From NCBI RefSeq assembly GCF_937960835.1, contig NZ_CALGPC010000001.1, positions 1 through 64,000 of the forward strand: a stretch of 64,000 bases of DNA. The letters are read 5' to 3'. The stretch is from an uncultured Ferrovibrio sp. (GTDB taxonomy: Bacteria > Pseudomonadota > Alphaproteobacteria > Ferrovibrionales > Ferrovibrionaceae). Positions within the stretch are counted from its first letter, which is position 1. The number at the start of each line of letters is the position of its first letter. Below are positions 43,430 through 51,506 of the stretch, piece by piece. The notes below the pieces were generated by a model. The model was given only the letters and a program-made list of their open reading frames with translations, was not told where the DNA came from and did not search any database. The position numbers and the translations under genes were made by a program.

Positions 43430-44677
43430 ATGTTGCTTAACAGCATTCTGAAGGGAATTGTCAAACAGGGATCGTTGACGGTGATCGATCACCGGGGTCA
43501 GCGCCATCACTTCGGCGAGCCGCCCAACGACAACACCGTCGTCGTCCGACTGCACAAACCTTCGACTGCCCGCCGTCTGGCATTCAATCCAAAGCTGGCC
43601 TTGGGCGAAGCCTATATGGACGGCGATCTCACCGTCGAAAAAGGCTCGATCTACGATTTCCTCGTCACCATCGTCCGCAATCTCGGCCCGCATGGCGAAA
43701 TCCCCTTCTCCGGCCTGCAGCGTTTCTTCGAACGCCTGACGCGGCTGTGGCATCAGTTCAATCCGGAATCCGCCGCGACGCGCCGCGTGCGTCATCACTA
43801 CGACCTCGACGGCCGCCTCTACGATCTGTTTCTGGATACCGACAAGCAATATTCCTGCGCCTATTTCCCCACCCCGGACACGACGCTGGAACAGGCCCAG
43901 CTGGCGAAGAAGCGCCATATCGCTGCCAAGCTGAAGATCAAGCCCGGCATGAAGGTTCTGGACATCGGCTGCGGCTGGGGCGGCCTGGGCCTTTATCTGG
44001 CCGAGACCACCGGCGCGGAAGTCACCGGCATCACCTTGAGCCAGGAACAGCATGCGATTGCCAATCGCCGTGCCCAGGAGCGCGGCCTGTCTGACCGGGT
44101 GAAGTTCCAGATCTGCGACTATCGCAACCTCGCCGGCCAGTTCGACCGCATCGTCAGCGTCGGCATGTTCGAGCATGTCGGCGTGCCGCATTACGGCGCC
44201 TATTTCGGCGGCATCCATCGCCTGCTGAAGGATGACGGCGTGGCACTGGTGCATTCCATTGGCCGCTCGGAAGGCCCCGGCACCACGCCGGGCTTCATCC
44301 GCAAATACATCTTCCCCGGCGGCTATATTCCGGCTTTGTCGGAAGTGCTGCCCGCCATCGAGAAGAGCCAGCTCTGGGTAACGGATATCGAGATCCTGCG
44401 CCTGCATTATGCCGAGACGCTGAAGCATTGGCGGATGCGCTTCCTGGCGCAGTGGGACAAGGCCAAGGCACTCTATGACGAGCGCTTCTGCCGCATGTGG
44501 GAATTCTATCTGGCTGCTTCAGAAGTCACCTTCCGCCATTGGGGCCATATGGTCTTCCAGGTGCAGCTCACCAAGGATGTCGAGACCCTGCCGATCACCC
44601 GCGACTACATGGTGCAGGACGAGCAGGATCTGGCCATGCGCGAGAAGCCGCAGCGGCCGTTTGCCAAATCGGCCTGA
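43430..44677 (+). CDS. cfa: Cyclopropane-fatty-acyl-phospholipid synthase
   Basis: A 415-residue SAM-dependent methyltransferase that methylenates unsaturated acyl chains of membrane lipids. The N-terminal lipid-binding domain includes PKLALGEAYMDGDLTVEKG. The SAM site is VLDIGCGWGGLGLYLAETTG, followed by EVTGITLSQEQHAIA, and the catalytic half has SVGMFEHVGVPHYGAYF, IRKYIFPGGYIPAL and the C-terminal FYLAASEVTFRHWGHMVFQVQL. ATG at 43430 has AAGGGG upstream. Monocistronic; a GC-rich palindrome (44697-44721) separates it from the convergent MFS gene. Confidence 0.95.
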   Translation: MLLNSILKGIVKQGSLTVIDHRGQRHHFGEPPNDNTVVVRLHKPSTARRLAFNPKLALGEAYMDGDLTVEKGSIYDFLVTIVRNLGPHGEIPFSGLQRFFERLTRLWHQFNPESAATRRVRHHYDLDGRLYDLFLDTDKQYSCAYFPTPDTTLEQAQLAKKRHIAAKLKIKPGMKVLDIGCGWGGLGLYLAETTGAEVTGITLSQEQHAIANRRAQERGLSDRVKFQICDYRNLAGQFDRIVSVGMFEHVGVPHYGAYFGGIHRLLKDDGVALVHSIGRSEGPGTTPGFIRKYIFPGGYIPALSEVLPAIEKSQLWVTDIEILRLHYAETLKHWRMRFLAQWDKAKALYDERFCRMWEFYLAASEVTFRHWGHMVFQVQLTKDVETLPITRDYMVQDEQDLAMREKPQRPFAKSA

Positions 44678-44696
44678 CCGGGCCTGATCGATGCAG

Positions 44697-44721
44697 CGCC
44701 GCGCGGCTCAGCCGCGCGGCG
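44697..44721. terminator. Perfect 11-bp stem between convergent cfa and MFS genes
   Basis: CGCCGCGCGGC, loop TCA, GCCGCGCGGCG (44697-44721). It overlaps the last codons of the MFS gene and has no T-run, so it is a possible factor-assisted bidirectional stop. Confidence 0.45.
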
Positions 44722-46108
44722 GTTCATGCACCTTCCACAGCACCGCGAAACCCACCGCCAGAAAGATCAGCACGATGGCGGCCGCCACGCGCTGAGTGGC
44801 GAAGATCGGCGTGGTGATGCCGATCAGGAAGGGCGCCAGGAATGTGGTCGCGCGGCCCGACAGCGAATACAGCCCGAAAAACTCGCCCACCATGTCTGGC
44901 GGTGACAGCCGCGCCAGCATGGTGCGGCTGGCGGCCTGCATCGGCCCCATGCCCAGACCCAGCAGCACAGCACAGAGGAAGAAGACGCGCTCGCCTGTGG
45001 AACTGAACGGCGCAGAACCGGCAGCGCGCGGCGCTACGTCGATGCCGAACAGGATTGCATCGGCCGTGATCGACAGGATCCCGACCGTGCCCAGCGCCAC
45101 CGAAAGGATCGCCAGCTGCACGGTGCGCTTGGAGCCGATCTTGTCATCAAGCCAGCCACCGGCGATGGCGGCAGGAATGGCGATCACGTTCAGCACGATG
45201 CCGAACAGTCCCAGTTCCGTGGTGCCCCAGCCGAAGATGCCGGCCGCATAGATGCCGCCGAAACCGATCACCGCCACCAGGCCGTCGTAATAGATCATAT
45301 AGGCGATCAGGAAGCGCAGCAGATTGCCATAGCGGCGGATATGGCGGATCGTCTCGATGACGCGGCGGATGCCGTCCTTGACCACCGTGCCGATAGGCAG
45401 GCCCGAACCGGGACGGTCGGGCGTGAACAAAAACATCGGCGCGACGAAAAACAAAACCCATATCGCCGTCGCCGGCCCGACGATGCGCTCTGCCTCGAAT
45501 TCGCCGCGCCGCAGGCCAAGCAGGGCCTCGCCCTCGGGCGGCGTGACGCCGATCAGTTCGGGGCGCGAGACGATCAGCACCGCGAACAGTGCGATCAATC
45601 CGCCAATATAGCCCATGCCCCAGCCGAAGCCGCTGAGCCAGCCGACGCGCCTGGGGGTTTCCAGGCCCGGCAGCAGCGCATTGTTGAACATGATCGAATA
45701 TTCCGCCGCGATATTGGCGAGGATCAATCCGACCAATACCAGCGGAAGAAGTTGCGGCTGCCCCGGCTGTGCCAGCCAGAGCAGCGCACAGGCGAAAGCC
45801 AGCAGAATCTGAAGCACGAACAGCCAGGGCTTGCGGCGGCCGCCGGCATCGGCGATGGCGCCAAGGAAGGGCGCGCCGATCGCCACCACGGCGGCCGAGA
45901 AAGCCAGCGTGAAGCCCCATAGCGACTGTCCCTGGACCGGGTCGCCGATCACCTGGCTAGTGAAATAAGGGGCAAAGATGAAGGTGGTGATGACGGTGAA
46001 ATACGGCTGATTGGCCCAATCGAACATCGCCCAGGAAAAGCGCGCGCGCCACGGCGCGGTCTTTGCCGTTGCGCTTGTATCCGTGTCGCCTGCCGCTGTT
46101 CCGGCCAT
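44708..46108 (-). CDS. UMF1-type (Atg22-like) MFS transporter
   Basis: A 466-residue MFS protein of the UMF1/Atg22-like group. The signature start is FSWAMFDWANQPYFTVITTFIFAPYFTSQVIGD; later come PFLGAIADAGGRRKPWL and the VGWLSGFGWGMGYIGGLIAL helix pair. About 12 helices. The substrate is unknown; amino acid efflux is suggested for Atg22 itself in yeast. ATG at 46108 has GGGAGGG 7 bases upstream and fits the family better than ATG at 46132. It is divergent from the alpha/beta hydrolase pseudogene. Confidence 0.88.
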   Translation of the reverse strand: MAGTAAGDTDTSATAKTAPWRARFSWAMFDWANQPYFTVITTFIFAPYFTSQVIGDPVQGQSLWGFTLAFSAAVVAIGAPFLGAIADAGGRRKPWLFVLQILLAFACALLWLAQPGQPQLLPLVLVGLILANIAAEYSIMFNNALLPGLETPRRVGWLSGFGWGMGYIGGLIALFAVLIVSRPELIGVTPPEGEALLGLRRGEFEAERIVGPATAIWVLFFVAPMFLFTPDRPGSGLPIGTVVKDGIRRVIETIRHIRRYGNLLRFLIAYMIYYDGLVAVIGFGGIYAAGIFGWGTTELGLFGIVLNVIAIPAAIAGGWLDDKIGSKRTVQLAILSVALGTVGILSITADAILFGIDVAPRAAGSAPFSSTGERVFFLCAVLLGLGMGPMQAASRTMLARLSPPDMVGEFFGLYSLSGRATTFLAPFLIGITTPIFATQRVAAAIVLIFLAVGFAVLWKVHEPPRG

Positions 46109-46346
46109 CCAAAATCCCTCCCGGTCTGCCATCTGCTCTCGGCCGCCATCCTAGCCGTTCTTCCGTAAAAGGCCCATGGCTTTAACACCTTATGACAGGC
46201 CGGCGATGCCGGTCTGTGACGGCGATCCGGCATGGCGGTCTGTTACAGCGGAAACAGTCCGGGGCGGCATGGCGAAACGTGCCTGCAATCTGCCGCGGCA
46301 AGAATGCACGGGTCCCTTCTTTGAACATGCCGCCGGAGTTGTCGTC

Positions 46347-47252
46347 ATGCCCCTGCTATCCGCGCCGAACATCACCATCTCGAACGAGAGTTTCGCCAGC
46401 CCATGCGGGACATTGGTCCATATCTTCGTCGGCGGCGAAGGCGCGCCTGTAGTGGCGCTGCATTGCTCCGGCCCGCAAGGTCAAGCCTGGCGCGGCCTGC
46501 TGGCTGAACTGGGCCACCGCTTCCAGATGCACTGCACCGATCTTTATGGCTATGAACGCAGCGCAGCCTGGTGCGGTCCGCATGACTTGACCCTTTCGGA
46601 TGAAGCCGACCTGATCGGCGCGCTGATACGCCGCTGCAACCGGCCGGTTCATCTGATTGGCCATCTGATCGGCCATTCCCATCGCGGCGCGCTCGCCCTG
46701 CGGATCGCCATCGACCATCCGGATCGCCATCGACCATCCGGATCGCCTGTGCAGCCTTTCGCTGTATGAGCCTGCCGCCTTCCATCTGCTTAAGCCGGAA
46801 TTTGGCGGCAGGCATCCGGCTGCACTGCGCGAGATCCAGCAGCTTGCCGATCATGTCCGCGACGCCGATCGCAGCGGCGATTTCACCGAAGCAGCCCGGC
46901 GCTTCATCGATTACTGGAACGGGCCGGGCGCTTTCGCCGCCATGCAGCCGCATCAGCAGGATGGGTTATGTGGCCTGATCCCGCAACTGCGGCGGGATTT
47001 CGCCAACACGATCGATTCCGAACCGCCCTCTGCGCCTATGAAGAGATCAACCTGCCGGTTCTCCTGATGACCGGGCAGGAACCACTGGAGCCGACGCGGC
47101 GGATCGCGACGCGGATTTCCGATCTGATGCCGGTCATCGGCCATGACCTGCCGTCGCTGAACCATATGGGCCCGCTCCTGCATCCCGAGGTCGTGGACCG
47201 CGTGCCCCTGCCCTTCCTGGTGGCGCGCGAGGATTCGCATGTTCGCCGCTGA
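46347..47252 (+). pseudogene. Alpha/beta hydrolase pseudogene with duplication-caused frameshift
   Basis: Frame 1 starts MPLLSAPNITISNESF and reads through VVALHCSGPQGQAW and a nucleophile-elbow-like LIGHSHRGALALRIAIDHPDR, then shifts to a stop at about 46767. Removing one copy of a 19-bp tandem duplication (46701-46738) restores DHPDRLCSLSLYEPAAFHLLKPEFGG. A second shift near 47010 moves to ALCAYEEINLPVLLMTGQEPLEPTRR and the C-terminal HMGPLLHP motif with the catalytic-type His. A further 12-bp duplication (46650-46673) doubles LIGH. The catalytic Ser is expected in GHSHRG. It is an inactivated alpha/beta hydrolase. The parent would have been about 285 residues. Confidence 0.85.
46650..46747. 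repeat. Two tandem duplications in the hydrolase pseudogene
   Basis: CATCTGATTGGC and CATCTGATCGGC (46650-46673) is a 12-bp near-perfect pair. CGGATCGCCATCGACCATC is present twice in full (46701-46719 and 46720-46738), plus a third partial copy to 46747. The 19-bp unit is not a multiple of three and breaks the frame. Confidence 0.95.
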
Positions 47253-47520
47253 GGCGGCCGAAAGCCGTCCCTCAGCCGCAGGCAAGCGCGCGTCATCCCG
47301 TCCTGATACTTCCCCGGTTGGGCGGAGCGGCCGCGCTTGCCTATGCGGGCTTTTGTGCCAACGAGATAGGCAATCCATCGTCTGGGCAAATTGCCCTTTT
47401 TCGCGTCAGCCGTGTTTTCACGCAGCTCAGCCTTGCCAAGGTGTATTATACGATGACAAACTAAATCCATGCGCGCCCATCACATTCTGGGGGCGCGGGT
47501 GAAACGGGGAGAATCCGAAT

Positions 47521-48498
47521 ATGGTATACAAGAAGTGGCTTGCTGCCGCTGCTCTCGGCGGCGTGCTGATCGCGGGTGGCGATGCTCTGGCGCAGACGAA
47601 GTGGGACCTGCCGGGCGCCTATCCGGCCGGCAACTTCCACACCAAAAACCTGGTTCAGTTCGCTGAGGATGTGAAGAAGCTCTCGGGCGGCAAGCTTGAG
47701 ATCACCGTGCATCCGGGCGCGTCGCTGTTCAAGGCGCCGGAAATCAAGCGTGCCGTGCAGACCGGCCAGGTTCAGATCGGCGAAGTCCTGATGGTCAACG
47801 TCGAGAACGAAATCCCGGTCTTCGGCGCTGACGGCGTGCCGTTCCTGGCCACCAGCTTTGATGCTGCCTACAAGCTTTGGCAGGCGCAGAAGCCGGTGAT
47901 CGAGAAGAAGCTCGCCGAGCAGGGCATGACGGCGCTCTATGCCGTTGCCTGGCCGCCGCAGGGCATCTACGCCAAGAAGGATATCAACAAGGTCGAGGAC
48001 CTGAAGGGCACCAAGTGGCGCGCCTACAGCCCGGCCACCTCGCGCATCGCCGAACTGGTGCAGGCGCAGCCGGTGACCATCCAGCAGGCTGAACTGGCCC
48101 AGGCGCTGGCGACCGGCGTGGTTGATACCTTCATGACCTCCGGCTCCACCGGCCGTGATTCGAAGGTCTGGGAAAGCCTGACGCATTACTACGACACCCA
48201 GGCCTGGCTGCCGAAGAACCTGGTCTTCGTGAACAACGACGCGTTCAAGAAGCTGGATGCGGCTACTCAGAAGGCGCTGAAGGATGCGGCTGTCGAGGCC
48301 GAGAAGCGCGGCTGGGAGATGGCCAAGGTCGAGACTGAATCGGCCAAGGCTGATCTGGCGAAGAACGGCATGAAGGTGCTGGCCCCGAGCCCCGAGCTGA
48401 AGGCCGGCCTCGAGAAGGTGGGCGCCACCATGATCGAGGAGTGGACCAAGAAGGCCGGTCCTGACGGCAAGGCCATCATCGACGCCTTCCGGAAGTAA
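47521..48498 (+). CDS. dctP: TRAP transporter solute-binding protein (DctP type)
   Basis: A 325-residue periplasmic binding protein. Signal peptide MVYKKWLAAAALGGVLIAGGDALA. The mature part has the DctP pattern: YPAGNFHTKNLVQFAEDVKKLSGGKLEITVHPGASLF, then KRAVQTGQVQIGE, and LKGTKWRAYSPATSRI with the Arg that usually pairs with a substrate carboxylate. The ligand is therefore probably a carboxylic or amino acid. First gene of dctP-dctQ-dctM-ridA. A 9-bp stem hairpin after the stop (48506) probably sets higher expression of the binding protein. Confidence 0.93.
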   Translation: MVYKKWLAAAALGGVLIAGGDALAQTKWDLPGAYPAGNFHTKNLVQFAEDVKKLSGGKLEITVHPGASLFKAPEIKRAVQTGQVQIGEVLMVNVENEIPVFGADGVPFLATSFDAAYKLWQAQKPVIEKKLAEQGMTALYAVAWPPQGIYAKKDINKVEDLKGTKWRAYSPATSRIAELVQAQPVTIQQAELAQALATGVVDTFMTSGSTGRDSKVWESLTHYYDTQAWLPKNLVFVNNDAFKKLDAATQKALKDAAVEAEKRGWEMAKVETESAKADLAKNGMKVLAPSPELKAGLEKVGATMIEEWTKKAGPDGKAIIDAFRK

Positions 48499-48505
48499 GA
48501 CCAAG

Positions 48506-48531
48506 CGGGCGGGCCCTCAAAAGCCCGCCCG
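48506..48531 (+). other. Stem-loop between dctP and dctQ
   Basis: CGGGCGGGC (48506-48514), an 8-base A-rich loop, GCCCGCCCG (48523-48531), no T-run. It is typical of an intra-operon hairpin that protects the binding-protein mRNA or reduces readthrough into the permease genes. Confidence 0.6.
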
Positions 48532-48567
48532 TACATTGTCTGCTGCATCTTTTCTACCGGAATTTCC

Positions 48568-49077
48568 ATGCGCTCTCCGCTCCAGCCGCTTTACCGGGTC
48601 AGCCTCTGGCTCGCTGGACTGTTTATGATTGCCATGCTGGCCACCATTCTTGTCAGCATCCTTGGCCGCCAGTTCGATTTCTATATTCGCGGTATTGATT
48701 CATACGCGGGCTATTTCATGGCCGCGGCTTCCTTTCTCGCGCTCGCCGGCACGCTTGTGCAAGGCGACCATATCCGCGTCACCCTGGTGATCAGCCGCTT
48801 CACCGGCACGAAGCGCCGCGCCTTCGAGATCTTCTGCCTGATCCTGGCAATCGCGATCTCGGGCGCCTTTGCCTTCTACAGCGTGAAGATGGCCTGGTGG
48901 TCGTGGAAGTTTAACGACATCAGCACCTCCAACGATGCGACGCCGCTTTGGATTCCGCAGCTCGGCATGGCGGTTGGTACGGTGATCTTCTGCATCGCTT
49001 ACGTCGAGGAACTGGTGCTGGTCCTGCTCGGCAAACCGCTGAACGATCAGTCCGCCGAACTCGCGCGCACCGAATAG
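48568..49077 (+). CDS. dctQ: TRAP transporter small permease (DctQ)
   Basis: A 169-residue membrane protein with four helices. GIDSYAGYFMAAASFLALAGTLVQGDHIRVTLV is the signature of DctQ small subunits, and the last helix ends with CIAYVEELVLVLLGKPLN. It pairs with DctM to form the membrane channel. Start ATG at 48568. It is followed after 10 bases by dctM. Confidence 0.9.
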   Translation: MRSPLQPLYRVSLWLAGLFMIAMLATILVSILGRQFDFYIRGIDSYAGYFMAAASFLALAGTLVQGDHIRVTLVISRFTGTKRRAFEIFCLILAIAISGAFAFYSVKMAWWSWKFNDISTSNDATPLWIPQLGMAVGTVIFCIAYVEELVLVLLGKPLNDQSAELARTE

Positions 49078-49087
49078 GAATTCTGCC

Positions 49088-50392
49088 GTGGACCAGATTG
49101 TCATTGCGGTCTTCCTGATCGCCGCTCTCTTTGCTCTCTTTGCCGCCGGTCTGTGGATCGGCCTTGGCCTGCTGGCCTGCGGCTGGATCGCCATGGAATT
49201 GTTCACCTCGCGCCCGGTCGGCGATGCGATGGTGACGACCATCTGGGGCTCGTCCTCGAGCTGGACGCTCACTGCCCTGCCGATGTTCATCTGGATGGGC
49301 GAGATCCTGTTCCGCACCAAGCTGTCGGAAGACATGTTCCGCGGCCTGGCCCCTTGGATGACGCGCATTCCCGGCCGCCTGCTGCACACCAACGTGATCG
49401 GCTGCACGATCTTCGCCGCCGTCTCGGGCTCTTCGGCCGCGACCTGCGCCACCATCGGCAAGATGACCATTCCGGAATTGCGCTCCCGCAACTATCCGGA
49501 AGACCTGATCGTCGGCACGCTGGCCGGCGCCGGCACGCTCGGCCTGCTGATCCCGCCGTCGCTGATCATGATCGTCTATGGCGTTGCGGCGGAAGTCTCG
49601 ATCGCCAAGCTGTTCATCGCCGGCGTGTTCCCGGGCATCCTGCTCGGCGCCCTGTTCATGGGCTACATCATCGTCTGGTCGCTGCTCAATCGCGACAAGA
49701 TCCCGGAGCCGACCGAACGCTATAGCTTCACCCAGAAGCTCTGGGCGTCGCGCCACCTGCTGCCGACCGTCGGCCTGATCCTCGCCGTGCTCGGCTCGAT
49801 CTACACCGGCATAGCCACGGCAACCGAGGCCGCCGGCTTGGGCGTCGTCGGCGCGCTGATCGTGGCCTGGGCGCAGGGCAGCCTGAACTGGAAGACCTTC
49901 GTCGACAGCCTCTTGGGCGCAACGCGCCTGAGCTGCATGATCGCGCTGATCCTGGCTGGCGCCGCCTTCCTGACGCTGGCCATGGGCTTTACCGGCCTGC
50001 CGCGCCATCTGGCCGACTGGATCGACAAGATGGAATTCTCCCACGGCGCGCTGATCGTCGTGCTGATGATCTTCTACATCGTGCTGGGCTGCTTCCTGGA
50101 CGGCATCTCGATGGTGGTGCTGACCATGGCCGTGGTGCTGCCGATGATCGAGCGGCTGGGCATCGACCTGATCTGGTTCGGCATCTTCATCGTGCTGGTC
50201 GTCGAAATGGCGCAGATCACCCCGCCGGTCGGCTTCAACCTCTTCGTGCTGCAGGGCATGACCGGGCACCAGATCACCTACATCGCCAAGACGGCGCTGC
50301 CGCTGTTCCTGCTGATGTGCCTGGCGGTCGCGCTGATCTATTTCGTGCCTGGACTGGTCACCTGGCTGCCCAGCCAGATGATCGGGCGATGA
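49088..50392 (+). CDS. dctM: TRAP transporter large permease (DctM)
   Basis: A 434-residue channel subunit with about 12 helices. Typical DctM stretches are LPMFIWMGEILFRTKLSEDMFRGLAPWMTRIPGRLLHTNVIGCTIFAAVSGSSAATCATIG, then GLLIPPSLIMIVYGVAAE and PPVGFNLFVLQGMTG. The start is GTG at 49088 with AGGA upstream. It moves the solute by sodium-coupled symport. Last transport gene of the operon; ridA follows in 15 bases. Confidence 0.93.
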   Translation: MDQIVIAVFLIAALFALFAAGLWIGLGLLACGWIAMELFTSRPVGDAMVTTIWGSSSSWTLTALPMFIWMGEILFRTKLSEDMFRGLAPWMTRIPGRLLHTNVIGCTIFAAVSGSSAATCATIGKMTIPELRSRNYPEDLIVGTLAGAGTLGLLIPPSLIMIVYGVAAEVSIAKLFIAGVFPGILLGALFMGYIIVWSLLNRDKIPEPTERYSFTQKLWASRHLLPTVGLILAVLGSIYTGIATATEAAGLGVVGALIVAWAQGSLNWKTFVDSLLGATRLSCMIALILAGAAFLTLAMGFTGLPRHLADWIDKMEFSHGALIVVLMIFYIVLGCFLDGISMVVLTMAVVLPMIERLGIDLIWFGIFIVLVVEMAQITPPVGFNLFVLQGMTGHQITYIAKTALPLFLLMCLAVALIYFVPGLVTWLPSQMIGR

Positions 50393-50407
50393 CCGGGAGG
50401 ACTTGTC

Positions 50408-50758
50408 ATGCTGCCCATTCAACGCCTGCCTAGCGCGCCCGGCCGCAGCCGCACCACCGTCTACGGCAACCTGATCTTCACGGTTGCCACGGCGGATACC
50501 TACGATCTCGACATGCGCAAGCAGACGCGCGAGGCGCTGGAGAAGCTCGACCGCAATCTGGCCGAGGTGGGCAGCGACAAGTCGCGGCTGCTGTCGGTGA
50601 CGGTGTACATCACCGACATGGCGCTGAAGCCGCAGATGAACGAAGTCTGGATGCAATGGGTGGATCAGGAAAATGCGCCGCAGCGCGCCTGCATCGGCGC
50701 CACCCTGGAAGACGGCGACATGATCGAAATCGTCGCCGTCGCTGCCACGAAGGACTAA
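50408..50758 (+). CDS. ridA: RidA-family enamine/imine deaminase
   Basis: A 116-residue RidA-like protein. The core (VYGNLIFTVATADTYDLDMRKQTREALEKLDRNL, then LLSVTVYITDM) and the end (QRACIGATLEDGDMIEIVAVAA) follow the family, with the acidic residue near the C-terminus and Arg in APQRACIGA where the ligand carboxylate binds. It hydrolyses reactive enamines/imines produced by PLP enzymes. ATG at 50408 has GGGAGGA 6 bases upstream. Its position at the end of the TRAP operon, near an aminotransferase, suggests that the imported solute is an amino compound. Confidence 0.9.
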   Translation: MLPIQRLPSAPGRSRTTVYGNLIFTVATADTYDLDMRKQTREALEKLDRNLAEVGSDKSRLLSVTVYITDMALKPQMNEVWMQWVDQENAPQRACIGATLEDGDMIEIVAVAATKD

Positions 50759-50782
50759 GCGCCTCCCTCAAAAACCGGGCGA

Positions 50783-51331
50783 TCAGAAACTGGGCGGCGT
50801 GCAGGCGCTGATCAGTTCGCAGGGCTCCTTGCCGACATTGCGGAAGCGGTGCGGCTGGCGGCTTTCGAAATAATAGGCATCGCCCGGCCCCAGCACGCGC
50901 ACCTGCCCGGCCACCGTCACCTCCAGGCGGCCGCGGATGATGACGCCGCCCTCCTCCCCGTCATGGCTGAGCATGACCCGGCCGGTATCGGCGCCGGGCG
51001 CATAGCGTTCGACCAGGATCTGCAAGGCCCGTCCGGTAAGATCGGCGCCGACTTGGCGATAGCTGATCTTGCCCTTGCCGACCTCTGCCAGTTCGTCTGC
51101 CTTGTAGAAGGCCTTGCGCGGCGCCGGCGCTTCGAAGGCAAAGAATTCCGCCAGGCTCATCGGAATGCCGTCGAGCACGCGCTTGAGTGCGCCGACCGAA
51201 GGATTGACCTGATTCGCCTCGATCAGCGAAATGGTCGCGTTGGTCACCCCGGCGCGGCGCGCCAGTTCGCGCTGGGACAGTTTCCGCCCCTGGCGGACGG
51301 ATTTCAGCCGGGCGCCGATATCGATTTCCAT
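50783..51331 (-). CDS. XRE-cupin transcriptional regulator (PuuR-like)
   Basis: A 182-residue regulator. The N-terminal HTH_3 domain (GARLKSVRQGRKLSQRELARRAGVTNATISLIE, residues about 6-40) is followed by a cupin_2 domain (about 105-180, with VMLSHDGEEGGVIIRGRLEVTV and GDAYYFESRQPHRFRN). This matches PuuR, the putrescine-utilisation repressor, and close relatives controlling amino acid catabolism. It is divergent from the aminotransferase gene with a perfect 18-bp palindrome between them, so it probably represses both genes. Convergent with ridA. Confidence 0.9.
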   Translation of the reverse strand: MEIDIGARLKSVRQGRKLSQRELARRAGVTNATISLIEANQVNPSVGALKRVLDGIPMSLAEFFAFEAPAPRKAFYKADELAEVGKGKISYRQVGADLTGRALQILVERYAPGADTGRVMLSHDGEEGGVIIRGRLEVTVAGQVRVLGPGDAYYFESRQPHRFRNVGKEPCELISACTPPSF

Positions 51332-51356
51332 GGCCGGTTCCAGATCCCTGTTTCGA

Positions 51357-51397
51357 TGTTCAATATATTGAACATTCTGAACCGGCTACCCTATAGT
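51357..51397 (+). promoter_or_regulatory. Operator palindrome and promoter between regulator and aminotransferase
   Basis: TGTTCAATATATTGAACA (51357-51374) is a perfect 18-bp palindrome. Its right half provides TTGAAC (51368-51373), which with TATAGT (51392-51397) forms a promoter (18-bp spacing) towards the aminotransferase. A further GTTCAG half-site lies next to it on the other strand. A repressor bound here would block this promoter directly. Confidence 0.6.
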
Positions 51398-51506
51398 TTC
51401 AACGACTTAGTCGGATGCAGAAAAGCGTTGTTTCGGCATCCCAAACTCCCACAATCGGGGAACTGTTTCTTCCTTCTTCGCTGCGCTGAAAGCCGGAGAC
51501 GCTGCC

